In this document: positions 26,401-34,183 of the stretch, piece after piece
Layout: each line of letters begins with the position of its first letter
Position numbering within the stretch: the stretch's first letter is position 1
Source: Verrucomicrobiales bacterium
GTDB taxonomy: Bacteria; Verrucomicrobiota; Verrucomicrobiia; Verrucomicrobiales; DEV007
Direction: 5' to 3'
DNA length: 46,303 nt
Assembly: GCA_029210205.1 (NCBI GenBank)
Contig: JARGOD010000037.1
Coordinates: 1-46,303, forward strand
Made by a program: the position numbers and the translations under genes
Notes under the pieces: model-generated
Told to the model about the DNA's origin: nothing
What the model saw: the letters and a program-made list of their open reading frames with translations, nothing else
The model's database searches: none

Positions 26401-29250
26401 ACCGGTGAAAATGAGTTCAATTACAGTGAAGGTTCCAAATCGATACAAGTTTCCGGATTCGAGGAATTTTATAGTGGCAGTGAAGCCGACTTCTTTATCT
26501 TCGAGGAGGGTGGTAGCGCAACTTATATTGAAGGAGGTGGTGGATTGGACACGCTTGATTTTACCAATTTTGGATCTGAAATTGCGGTGGATTTGGATTA
26601 CGGATCAGTTTCCGATGTTTACTTCGATACCTACTACACTGAGTTTTATAGTTTCGAAAATGTCATCGCTTCAACAGGTGATTTTGACAACGAAATCTAT
26701 GGGACTACTGGCAATGACTTAGTCAATATCGAGGGGAACTCACGCGGATTTTTTGAAATACCTACTGAATCGGTTGGTGTAACTCAGCGAATCAATTTTG
26801 ACGGTTTTCTTTATGTCGACACTTGGGATGGGCATGACGAGTTTGTGATCGACTTTGACGGTGTAGGAGGCCATTCATTTGACGGGACGCTTGCCGGTGC
26901 TGCGGGGGATGATACCTTCTTCTTCCGTTCCTTCGGATCCGTCGAAGAAATCAAGGGAGGGAGTATCTGGGATTTAGATGACGAAGGTTTCGATACGATC
27001 GATTTCTCAGAATCATTGTTCGCATATGTTTACGTCGACCTGGAAGAGGACCTGACCTCCGGAGTCGAAGACTTTGATGATATCGATCATTTCGTAGGAG
27101 GTGGAATCTATGGAGCTGATTTGTCCGGGACAGAGCACGATGACTTCTTCACCATAACAGGATCAAACAGCGGATACGTGGAAACCGAGTCCAGTCAGGT
27201 TCCATTTGTTTCCTTCACAAATTTTGATTATATCGACGGGGCGGACGGGAATGATCTTTTCACGATCAACATCTCTGGCCCCGGGGCGGAAGACGTTCTC
27301 ACCTTTAACTTAGATGTTGAAACCGGCGAGTTTCCTGAGGCGCCGCCTATGCCTGAAGCATCGGTCTTCGTCGGGGCTCTTGCGGGTGGAGAGGGAGCTG
27401 ACACCTTTAGATTTTTATCTGGTCAGGTGGCGGAGATCATAGGCGGCGATTCCGGGAATTTCTATCCTGATGAAGACGTTCTGGATTTCAGCAATATCGG
27501 TGAAGACCTTTTAGTAGAGCTTGGAAGCGAGTTTCTCAGCGCTCTGACTTCCCCAAGTGAGAAATTGGAGATACCCGAATTGGTGACATTTAGTCTCGGT
27601 CCAGTTGGCCCTGTCATTTCGGGCGGGAGCGGAGTGCAATCATTCTCGGAAATCGAAACAGTTGCCGGAGGAAACGGAGAGAATACTCTTCTCGGAACCG
27701 AGACTGCGGATGAGGTATATCTATGGGAGGGAGGGAACGGAGAGATTTATTTCGTAGATCCAGACCCGTTTTTCGGCAGAGAGTTTTCTTCGATTGCCTC
27801 CTTCAGCCTGGATGAAGTAAGCGCTCCGATGATCTCTCTCAATTTCGAAAGGTTTAGCACGATTTCCGCCGGGGGTGGAGATGATGAGTTTACGATTGAT
27901 ATTCCAAATTCTGACTCTTTCACCGGTGTTCTTAATGGAGATTCGGGGAATGATTTGTTTGTGATTAACTCAGGAGGTGGAGTGGGTGAAATCGATGGTG
28001 GCAGCGGAGTCGACACCTTGGATTTCAGTGGATTCAGTTCTCCGGTCACAGTCGATCTTGAAGTCGATCCAGAGGCCCCTTCGTCGCCTCCTACCTATGT
28101 AGGAACCGCAACTCAGGTGGATTCGTTCAGGGGGGTGGAATCAGTGATCGGCGGGTCAGGGGAGGACACGCTATCCGGTACCGAAGTTGCGGATCAGTTT
28201 CTGGTTGATCGTGACAACGGTGGCAATGTTAACGGGATCGACTTTGAAGGATTTGAAATACTTCAGGGCAGGGGCGGAAATGATCAGTTTCGCTTCGCGA
28301 ATCAAGCGGTGGTTTCCAGATTTGTCGGAGGACCAGCCATTGATACATTCATTCTTGATGATTCAGATCTTGGTGGCACCAATACCTATGTGGTGTCCGG
28401 GAATTCAGTTTCACGGAATCCTTTCTATCTATTTTCGGAGGTCGAATTTCTTCAGTTCTTTTTGGGACCAGGGAACGATACGGTTATCACTGATGACAAT
28501 GGGCTCATCCAACTCTTAAATGGAGGCGGTGGCACTGACACCATCAACTTTGGTACTACCCCGGTGATCGGGCGCGCTCCCTTCTTGTTCGGGGGGAGCC
28601 AGGTATTCGAAACAGGATTTGAGAATTTCATCTTCGTTCGTGATCAAACCAACAATCCCGATAACGTCGTCCCTCAGGTAGGGGGAAATGGTGGTGAAAC
28701 GGGCGATGGCTCTCTCATCGACCAGTTTTCGAATACCGGGGGACTCGGGGAGGCCCTCGGCAATGCCTGTGGTGCGCTCGCTGGTCGCGCTATTCTGGCG
28801 GGTCAGGCATCAGTTATTCAGGTGGACGGAGGGCAATATCAACTGCAGGCCCCTGCAAGTCTCGATGGGTTCTTCACCCAGCCGCCTCCGGCGATTATTG
28901 AACTTCTGAATCAGAGTCTCGAAGTTGATGCCTGGACTGAACTCGCCGACTCCATCGATTTTGGTGGCGCGACGATTCTGGTGCTCTCAGACGGTCCTTA
29001 CTCAATTTCTTTGGACGGTGTTCCGCCGAATGAAATCATCGGTCTGCTGACGGAATCGCTTCTTACGGATCCTGCCAAGGAGTTGATTGATGCCCTTGAA
29101 TTGGCATTCGTCATCCCCATCACATCGATCGATGGTGCTGTCTCCATTCTCACCGTTCCGGTTGCGATTGATCCCGCTGCACTTCAGCAGTTATTAGTAA
29201 ATCTTGATGATTTAGCGTACTCGGAGTTGACCTCTGCCCTCGGAGACTAA
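23407..29250 (+). CDS. Two-partner-secretion exoprotein (TpsA) with RTX-like motifs
   Basis: This 1947-residue secreted protein has a signal segment (about 1-33) and a filamentous-haemagglutinin TPS domain (about 34-200). The TPS domain has L-N91-R-V-T-G and L-L-N115-P-N-G-V-M-V-G, the motifs that TpsB recognises and that start the beta-helix. About 200-950 continue as beta-helix-like repeats (GGDLRLQGDSAAGIVNLG, then GGFIELSGQNAISIG). From about 975 to 1720 there are long repeats carrying GGxGxD-type motifs such as GGGGLDTLDF, GGSGVDTLDF and GGSGEDTLSG, which are calcium-binding in RTX proteins. The last 230 residues are non-repetitive, with no anchor or sorting signal. The protein is very acidic. 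Its transporter follows after 26 bases. It may be an adhesin, a surface layer or a matrix protein. Confidence 0.92.
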   Translation: MKSSLPLNQYRRVRLVIGLALVLTIPFAQPIYSNPTGATVRHGDISITGTGGNLQIHQSTSHGIIDWQTFSIQSGEVTRFIQPGSSSVTLNRVTGQSLSSIDGSLLANGRIILLNPNGVMVGRNGIIDTGGFTASTLDLSDQDFLAGGDLRLQGDSAAGIVNLGSINAVDGDVFLIAESVVNQGTISAPNGTVGLASGNDVLIAESGSERVFVRGSGKANEDTGVINRGTVNANIAELKSYGGNIYGMAVKNEGRVAATAVTRQGGQIFLSAGGRSMIRSTGSLVAKSADQDTTAQVKVDSGDDGTTEIGGTISADDGGDVMILGSQIDVFDGALILADGENGGGRIFVGGGRRGQDPDLMNAETVNVADGASFSASAINDGDGGEVILFSEGQLDFSGDVAATGGVSGGNGGFIELSGQNAISIGSLSGQVDLSAPNGDGGTLLIDPDNIVILPFPGGGEISSPTNASLLAAGDISEFLNGGGNLIIETTANPGSEDPGNITLLEDTVISWVTAGSSLTFNAQGEFKMESGSSISGAGDISIYAKSINLDNALGIASPGYGITLAPIDPLEDIHLGVAGDRTAVFHLTQAEIDKLSDGDLTTDEFSGITIGNTVFGQGTVTIDTVTFSDPVSIVVPVFLGDGEIYVRGELRGTDNASITLNGAGGELPAWWGDTATTYLYADIVTEGQDIVINDEVVLAANVSLDTTNKGVGDFGDGALVDIFGTVTSNSIANPFTFDVNAGTDGDINFRDTVGVSELSVGDITLNAGSLILENSLTTLGTLDITVSSNFSLDAPAQIYAVGDVIIRANQGDVPTTGNFPGMEINSGIFSTEGGIQLFGTGGDFDEDGDGNRGVWLRSGSGLSAFGDILVSGSTWIPDEFGVVIDTPVESLNGGVTFRTGEGDIRVTSDVMALNEILFTTTSGNSVTYFVDSDLYDYGSLSFAGGAGTEDTVSFADSFAGYFDAYASQFDGIEFLVGTPGSDDYFYGAYDAPASFTFTGENEFNYSEGSKSIQVSGFEEFYSGSEADFFIFEEGGSATYIEGGGGLDTLDFTNFGSEIAVDLDYGSVSDVYFDTYYTEFYSFENVIASTGDFDNEIYGTTGNDLVNIEGNSRGFFEIPTESVGVTQRINFDGFLYVDTWDGHDEFVIDFDGVGGHSFDGTLAGAAGDDTFFFRSFGSVEEIKGGSIWDLDDEGFDTIDFSESLFAYVYVDLEEDLTSGVEDFDDIDHFVGGGIYGADLSGTEHDDFFTITGSNSGYVETESSQVPFVSFTNFDYIDGADGNDLFTINISGPGAEDVLTFNLDVETGEFPEAPPMPEASVFVGALAGGEGADTFRFLSGQVAEIIGGDSGNFYPDEDVLDFSNIGEDLLVELGSEFLSALTSPSEKLEIPELVTFSLGPVGPVISGGSGVQSFSEIETVAGGNGENTLLGTETADEVYLWEGGNGEIYFVDPDPFFGREFSSIASFSLDEVSAPMISLNFERFSTISAGGGDDEFTIDIPNSDSFTGVLNGDSGNDLFVINSGGGVGEIDGGSGVDTLDFSGFSSPVTVDLEVDPEAPSSPPTYVGTATQVDSFRGVESVIGGSGEDTLSGTEVADQFLVDRDNGGNVNGIDFEGFEILQGRGGNDQFRFANQAVVSRFVGGPAIDTFILDDSDLGGTNTYVVSGNSVSRNPFYLFSEVEFLQFFLGPGNDTVITDDNGLIQLLNGGGGTDTINFGTTPVIGRAPFLFGGSQVFETGFENFIFVRDQTNNPDNVVPQVGGNGGETGDGSLIDQFSNTGGLGEALGNACGALAGRAILAGQASVIQVDGGQYQLQAPASLDGFFTQPPPAIIELLNQSLEVDAWTELADSIDFGGATILVLSDGPYSISLDGVPPNEIIGLLTESLLTDPAKELIDALELAFVIPITSIDGAVSILTVPVAIDPAALQQLLVNLDDLAYSELTSALGD
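26331..28360 (+). repeat. Long diverged protein repeats with GGxGxD motifs inside tpsA
   Basis: At least five units begin with a GT-(x)n-D pattern: VGTPGSDDYFY (about residue 975), YGTTGNDLVNI (1098), SGTEHDDFFTI (1239), LGTETADEVYL (1430) and SGTEVADQFLV (1590). Each is followed by DG/GG-x-D-E/L-F-x-I and then by a DTLDFS-type strand with a V-D-L segment. Units run about 120-200 residues and are well diverged in DNA. Confidence 0.7.
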
Positions 29251-29276
29251 ATGCTCCAACTCCAGAAGCTAGATCA

Positions 29277-31046
29277 ATGAAGAGAAACCCACCAAGGCTC
29301 GCCCCAGTGTTTGTGGCCTTGATGTCTCTCTTCGCAATCCAGACTGTGTATGGACAAAGCAGGCCGATTGAGAGAGCTGCCGACCAGATCAGGCGCGCGC
29401 TCGGGATTGATGACGGACTCGAGTCTGAGGCTGCCTCGATTGAAGACCGGCGCGAAGAAGAAGATGAGCCGACTGGAGACACGACTCCGTTGGGGGTCAA
29501 CGTAGGATCCATTCAACTGATCTCTAATCAGGACAAAGCAACCATGGATCCTGGTGTGGGATCTGCATCGGTCTTAGTCGACGAGGATTTGCCCGCTCCG
29601 GACGGGCTGCAGGAAACTTTGGAGGAATACATTGGAAAGCCAATGTCGATGGCTCTTCTTTCGCAGATTGGAAAAGATATCGTTCTTGCGTGGCGTGAGA
29701 GTGATTATCCACTCGTTGATGTCTATTATCCCGAGCAGAATATCACCGAAGGGAGGCTTCAACTCGTCGTCCGGGAAGCAGTTCTGGGAACCAAGAAAAC
29801 GGAAGGAGCTTTAATCTCAAGAGAAGAGTATTTGTTGTCGAATCTCCGGATAGATCCAGGCAACCGGATAAACAAGAACATTGTTGCTGCAGATGTCGAT
29901 TGGTTGAATGAAAATCCGATTCGTCAAGTGAACCTGATTTATGAACGCGGCGAGGAAGACGGGACCAGTGACATCGTTCTCGATGTCATCGAAGAAGATG
30001 CGATCAGTGCTTACGTCGGCTTTGCAAATACCGGAGTTAACTTCACTGGTGAAGAGGAGTGGTCGTTTGGATTTACGCTTAGTAATCCCGGTCGTCTCGA
30101 GCACACCTTGGGATACAATTTGACCACGGATCTGGAATCAGACAACCTTCATGCGCACTCAGTTTTCTATCAGGCCTATTTGCCCTGGCGTCACATTTTT
30201 CAAGTTTCTGCGGCTTACGTCACGAGTGAGGCACTCGACAAGAGTGTCACTGACACCAACGGACTTAGCCGTCAGCTTTCGACCGTTTATCGGATTCCTC
30301 TGACGCGTCCGAAATTCAATCCTGCCTGGAGGCATTACCTGTCTTTCGCGTTTGACTACAAATCGACGAACACAGATTTGATTTTTGGCGGGGTGAACAT
30401 TTTTGATAGCGATGTCGCGGTGGGACAATTTCGTGCGTTTTATGAATTCAATGTCCCCGATAAGCAGGGAGTGACAAAGGCAAGTATTGGCATTGTTGGG
30501 GCTCCGGGAGACATGTTCGATGACAATGATGATGCTAGCTTTGATTTGGCAAGGTTGGCTTCAGAGTCGAGTTATTTTTATGCCTTTGGAGAGATCGAGC
30601 GTCTTCAACGGCTTCCTGCAGAACTTACTCTCCGACTGAAAATTCGGGGGCAGGCGACAGAGAATCGCCTGGGGTCGACCGAGCAAATCCTTGCCGGTGG
30701 CTACAATACGGTTCGCGGATTTGATGAGAGCATCATCCGGGGAGACTCAGGGCTTATCTCAAATCTCGAGCTTATCTCTCCCGCCTTCTCCATTTGTGGT
30801 GTCGACAAAGGGTTGAATGACAGCTGGAACGCGCTCGTTTTCTACGATGCCGCTGTCATGGGGATCAGTGAATCATTTCCCGCGGAGGGAGCGCAGTCGC
30901 TTCAGAGTGCGGGATTGGGGCTCAACTGCAAATTCGGGGAGCACGGATTCGCCCGTGCCGCCTACGGATGGGAGGTCGCGAGCCACGGGCTCCTCGAGCG
31001 AGAAGATTCAGGGAAGTTTCACTTCGGTTTCACTCTTCTCTATTAA
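29277..31046 (+). CDS. TpsB outer-membrane transporter (FhaC/ShlB type)
   Basis: This 589-residue protein has a signal peptide (about 1-22, VYGQS) and an acidic linker to about 95. A POTRA region (about 95-250) includes EYIGKPMSMALLSQIGKDIV and SDYPLVDVYYPEQNITEGRLQLVV, followed by a second POTRA-like segment DPGNRINKNIVAADVDWLNENP with R-Q-V-N-L-I-Y. The C-terminal 16-strand barrel carries the family's L6 loop motif V479-R-G-F482 in GYNTVRGFDES and ends in the aromatic signature GFTLLY. It should secrete the TpsA protein encoded 26 bases upstream. It meets a TlpA-like gene tail to tail with three bases between stops, and I see no hairpin there. Confidence 0.93.
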   Translation: MKRNPPRLAPVFVALMSLFAIQTVYGQSRPIERAADQIRRALGIDDGLESEAASIEDRREEEDEPTGDTTPLGVNVGSIQLISNQDKATMDPGVGSASVLVDEDLPAPDGLQETLEEYIGKPMSMALLSQIGKDIVLAWRESDYPLVDVYYPEQNITEGRLQLVVREAVLGTKKTEGALISREEYLLSNLRIDPGNRINKNIVAADVDWLNENPIRQVNLIYERGEEDGTSDIVLDVIEEDAISAYVGFANTGVNFTGEEEWSFGFTLSNPGRLEHTLGYNLTTDLESDNLHAHSVFYQAYLPWRHIFQVSAAYVTSEALDKSVTDTNGLSRQLSTVYRIPLTRPKFNPAWRHYLSFAFDYKSTNTDLIFGGVNIFDSDVAVGQFRAFYEFNVPDKQGVTKASIGIVGAPGDMFDDNDDASFDLARLASESSYFYAFGEIERLQRLPAELTLRLKIRGQATENRLGSTEQILAGGYNTVRGFDESIIRGDSGLISNLELISPAFSICGVDKGLNDSWNALVFYDAAVMGISESFPAEGAQSLQSAGLGLNCKFGEHGFARAAYGWEVASHGLLEREDSGKFHFGFTLLY

Positions 31047-31049
31047 GAC

Positions 31050-31610
31050 TTACTCGACGGTATCTCCGTCGATGAGTTGCTGAATGTTGGCAGCAGCAAC
31101 ATCCGGGGCCATCGTAAAATCGTTGAAGACGACCGTTCCCTCGCGATCAATGACGATCCACCAAGGGGTACCGCCGGTCTCATAGGCTACGTTGATACTG
31201 TAAGTGTCTTGAGTCTTTGCGAGGTGTCCGATTGGAATATCGAGCTTGTGCTTTTCAGCAATCGATGCGAGCTGCAATTCGCTGTTCGTCGCAAAGTCCT
31301 CGAAAGGAGTCTGGATAGCGACGAAGCCAACCCCTTCGTTGCCGTTGAACTCATCGGCGAGCTTTTTTAGAACGGGGAATTCTCTTTTCTCACAAGCAAT
31401 GCAGGTGCTTTGGAAGCAAAACACGACGAGCACTTTGTCCTTGAAGTCAGGAATGCCGAGACGCTCTTTTCCCTCGGGGAGTTGAATCCATGTCGTGACG
31501 CCGAGAGGGGGTGCTGTTTTTCCTTTGATCCCGGTTTTGGCTTCCTGCGCTTGGAGAGGGAATGCGAGTAAGGTGACAGCGAAAAGGAGAGCTTGTTTGA
31601 AATGCTTCAT
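31050..31610 (-). CDS. Exported TlpA/redoxin-like thioredoxin-fold protein
   Basis: This 186-residue protein has a signal peptide (MKHFKQALLFAVTLLAFPLQAQ). A thioredoxin fold follows, with the active site C70-I-A-C73 in VVFCFQSTCIACEKREFPVLKKL and the cis-proline loop GGTPWWIVIDREG. It probably reduces or exchanges disulfides in the periplasm, or binds cofactor thiols. The dipeptide Ile-Ala between the cysteines differs from the Gly-Pro of thioredoxin. GTG at 31646 would place twelve polar residues before the signal peptide, so I prefer the ATG. It is divergent from the DUF1080 gene. Confidence 0.85.
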   Translation of the reverse strand: MKHFKQALLFAVTLLAFPLQAQEAKTGIKGKTAPPLGVTTWIQLPEGKERLGIPDFKDKVLVVFCFQSTCIACEKREFPVLKKLADEFNGNEGVGFVAIQTPFEDFATNSELQLASIAEKHKLDIPIGHLAKTQDTYSINVAYETGGTPWWIVIDREGTVVFNDFTMAPDVAAANIQQLIDGDTVE

Positions 31611-31694
31611 GAAGTTGAGGGAGCTTGAATTGTAAAAATCTGACACATTATCGCGGTGTTGCGACGGAAAAGATGCCGCTTCATGATACGTGAA

Positions 31695-32342
31695 ATGAAA
31701 AATTTCCTTACTGTTTTCGGACTTACTTTTCTCTCAATCGGTTTTGCGACGGCTGGACATCCTGAAAAAGGTGCCCCCGGATTTGTCACTGTATTCGATG
31801 GTTCCAGTATGGAAAACCTCGAAACGGAGGGAAACTGGCAGATCAGCGATGACGGTTCACTTTATCTTGAGCCGAGAGATGGTGAGGAGGGGTGGAAGCG
31901 TTATCACCACTACATTTGGCTTAAAAAGCAGTACGGTGATTTCGTTTTCGATTTCGAATACAAGCACAACGAAGGAGGTAACTCCGGTTTCTACTTCAGG
32001 GTCGGGGATCGGATGGATCCCGTCGCGAGTGGCTTTGAGGTTCAGATTTTGGATTCTACCGGTAAGCCTGACTCAGAGATGGGGCATCATGACAACGGAG
32101 GGGTCATCAAGACTCAGGGAGCCTCTGAGAATATGACGATCGCACCGGGGGAGTGGAATCGTATGACGGTGACGATGAAGGGCAATCATCTCACGGTTGT
32201 GATAAACGGGAAGAAAGTGCAGGACTTTGATCTCGCGGAGAAAAAGCCGGAAGATAAGGAACTCCACTCGTCAGGATACATCACGATTCAAGATCACGGC
32301 GACCTCTTTTGGATCCGGAATTTACAGGTTAAAGCTCTCTAA
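31695..32342 (+). CDS. Exported DUF1080 family protein (3-keto-disaccharide hydrolase fold)
   Basis: This 215-residue protein has a signal peptide (MKNFLTVFGLTFLSIGFATAG) and a lectin/glucanase-like DUF1080 domain: GFVTVFDGSSMENLETEGNW, then YGDFVFDFEYKHNEGGNSGF with the usual N-S-G motif, FEVQILDSTG and a C-terminal GYITIQDHGDLFWIRNLQV. Some members act as 3-keto-disaccharide hydrolases or related glycoside-cleaving enzymes; many are uncharacterised. DUF1080 proteins are greatly expanded in planctomycetes and verrucomicrobia. ATG at 31683 would add four residues. Its terminator is the palindrome at 32376. Confidence 0.9.
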   Translation: MKNFLTVFGLTFLSIGFATAGHPEKGAPGFVTVFDGSSMENLETEGNWQISDDGSLYLEPRDGEEGWKRYHHYIWLKKQYGDFVFDFEYKHNEGGNSGFYFRVGDRMDPVASGFEVQILDSTGKPDSEMGHHDNGGVIKTQGASENMTIAPGEWNRMTVTMKGNHLTVVINGKKVQDFDLAEKKPEDKELHSSGYITIQDHGDLFWIRNLQVKAL

Positions 32343-32375
32343 TCGGAGCTGCCGCAATCTCTAAATGGGCGTTTT

Positions 32376-32406
32376 AACAGGGTTAGGTCATCGGCCTAAC
32401 CCTGTT
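32376..32406. terminator. Full CAACAGGGTT-type palindrome
   Basis: AACAGGGTTAGG (32376-32387) pairs perfectly with CCTAACCCTGTT (32395-32406), a 12-base stem with loop TCATCGG. It lies 33 bases past the DUF1080 stop and is preceded by TTTT and followed by GGTTTG. It probably ends transcription; it shares 18 identical bases with the copy near 16812. Confidence 0.75.
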
Positions 32407-32486
32407 GGTTTGAAGTTCCTCATCGAAAAATCGCGTTGCGAATCCATGTTTTCCCCGCACTTTAGGCCTCTCGAAAGGTTACTATT

Positions 32487-32879
32487 TTGCCAGATTCACT
32501 CACCATAGCCAAAACCTGCGCGTCACACGCAGCAGAGATGCAAGCGGAGGATATCGTCGTCCTCGATCTTCGCGGTATTTCCACCCTTGCCGATTTCTTC
32601 GTCATTTGCACAGCGACTTCGCTTCCGCACATGAAGGCTGTTAATCGTGATATTCGGCTGAAGACGGAAGAAGGTATCGGGGAGAAGCCACGATCATCAG
32701 AGGGGGATCCCGGAAGCATGTGGCTTGTGATCGACTATGTGGATGTTGTCGTCCACGTCTTCCATGAGGAAAAGCGTGATCTTTACGCGCTCGAAGATCT
32801 TTGGGCCGACGCACCGAGGGTCGATTTGAGTTTCCTTCCGGACCGCCCGGTTTCGCCTGACGCTTCTGAAATTCAGTAG
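32487..32879 (+). CDS. rsfS: Ribosomal silencing factor RsfS
   Basis: This 130-residue protein is of the DUF143/RsfS family, which binds ribosomal protein L14 and blocks joining of the subunits when nutrients are scarce. Family segments are DIVVLDLRGISTLADFFVICTA, then SEGDPGSMWLVIDYVDVVVHVF and KRDLYALEDLWADA. The start is TTG at 32487, with AAAGGTT about eight bases upstream as ribosome-binding site. cinA begins five bases after the stop, so the two are cotranscribed. Confidence 0.95.
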   Translation: MPDSLTIAKTCASHAAEMQAEDIVVLDLRGISTLADFFVICTATSLPHMKAVNRDIRLKTEEGIGEKPRSSEGDPGSMWLVIDYVDVVVHVFHEEKRDLYALEDLWADAPRVDLSFLPDRPVSPDASEIQ

Positions 32880-32884
32880 TATCG

Positions 32885-34132
32885 ATGAGAGTTGAGGTCG
32901 TTAACACGGGGACCGAGCTTCTCCTCGGGAAGGTTGTCAATACTCATGCCGGATACTTCGGGCAGGAGTTGTTCAAACTGGGGTTAAGAATTCAGCGCCA
33001 GACAACGATTCCGGATGGCGACGAAATTCGGACTGTTCTTGCGGAAGCTTTTCCCCGCACTGATGTCATTCTCATCACGGGTGGGCTGGGTCCAACCAGT
33101 GACGATATCACGAGAGAAGTCGTTGCTGCGATGCTCGGTCGCGAACTTCATCTGGATCAGGCGATCCTCGACGAGATCAATGACATGTTCCGGCGACGAG
33201 GCTACAAGATGAATCGCTCAAATGATCGACAGGCAATGGTCCCCGAGGGAGCCATCGTCCTTGATAACCCTAACGGAACTGCGCCGGGATTATATGTTCC
33301 TGCCTCTGAAGGTGGTGCCTTTCCGCATCTTTTTCTTCTTCCCGGTCCTCCCCGTGAATTGAAGCCTATGTTCTCAGCTCTCGTTTACCCAAGGCTGGCT
33401 GAAATGCGGCAGGCGGAACTTCATTCCAACGTCTGGAGGAATTTTCGTATTTACGGTGTCGGTGAATCATCGCTCGCAGCCGATCTAGAGCCCCGTTTCG
33501 CCTCCATTGAGAATCTCGAATTGGGTTATTGTGCCCGATTGGGAGAAGTTGACTTGAGGTTGATCGGTCCGGAAGTTTCGGTCGATGAGGCTTCGCATAT
33601 TGTGAGGAGCGAATATGAGGAAGACATCATCACTGAGTCGGAAGATCCGATCGAGCAAGTTGTTCTCGATCTCCTTTTGAAACGGGGCGAAACCGTCTCG
33701 ACTGCGGAAAGTTGTACCGGAGGTCAGATTGTCAGCACATTGACAAACGTTTCCGGTTCAAGTGCAATCCTGCATCAGGGATACATTACTTACGCCAACG
33801 AGGCAAAGATCGAGATTCTTGGCGTAGCTTCCGAACTGATTGAGGAGCATGGCGCCGTGAGCGAGGAAGTGGTGCGTGCGATGGCTGAAGGATGCCTTCG
33901 CATCAGCGGGGCTGATCATGCCATTGCGGTGAGCGGTGTAGCGGGCCCCACCGGGGGAAGCGAAGAGAAACCGGTCGGAACTGTCTATATTGGCATTGCA
34001 GGAAAAGGTACCGAGACTTATGCAAAACGGCACTTCACTCCTGCTGATCGCATTAGTTTTAAGATGCGAGTAACTCGTCTCGCTCTCGACCTTCTGCGTC
34101 GTCGCCTATGCGGGTTCGTGCTCGATAAGTGA
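32885..34132 (+). CDS. cinA: CinA family protein
   Basis: This 415-residue protein has both CinA halves. The N-terminal molybdopterin-binding-like (COG1058) domain carries VNTGTELLLGKVVNTHAGYF and VILITGGLGPTSDD, and later LLPGPPRELKPMF. The C-terminal NMN-deamidase-type domain carries TVSTAESCTGGQIVSTLTNVSGSS, GYITYANEAKIEILGV and ISGVAGP-like AVSGVAGPTGGSEEKPVGTV. Characterised relatives hydrolyse ADP-ribose and deamidate NMN, thus recycling pyridine nucleotides. Length is normal. Confidence 0.96.
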   Translation: MRVEVVNTGTELLLGKVVNTHAGYFGQELFKLGLRIQRQTTIPDGDEIRTVLAEAFPRTDVILITGGLGPTSDDITREVVAAMLGRELHLDQAILDEINDMFRRRGYKMNRSNDRQAMVPEGAIVLDNPNGTAPGLYVPASEGGAFPHLFLLPGPPRELKPMFSALVYPRLAEMRQAELHSNVWRNFRIYGVGESSLAADLEPRFASIENLELGYCARLGEVDLRLIGPEVSVDEASHIVRSEYEEDIITESEDPIEQVVLDLLLKRGETVSTAESCTGGQIVSTLTNVSGSSAILHQGYITYANEAKIEILGVASELIEEHGAVSEEVVRAMAEGCLRISGADHAIAVSGVAGPTGGSEEKPVGTVYIGIAGKGTETYAKRHFTPADRISFKMRVTRLALDLLRRRLCGFVLDK

Positions 34133-34183
34133 AACATTTCAGGTTATCGTGATACTTGCGGACGGAACTATCGTTTCGTTAGC

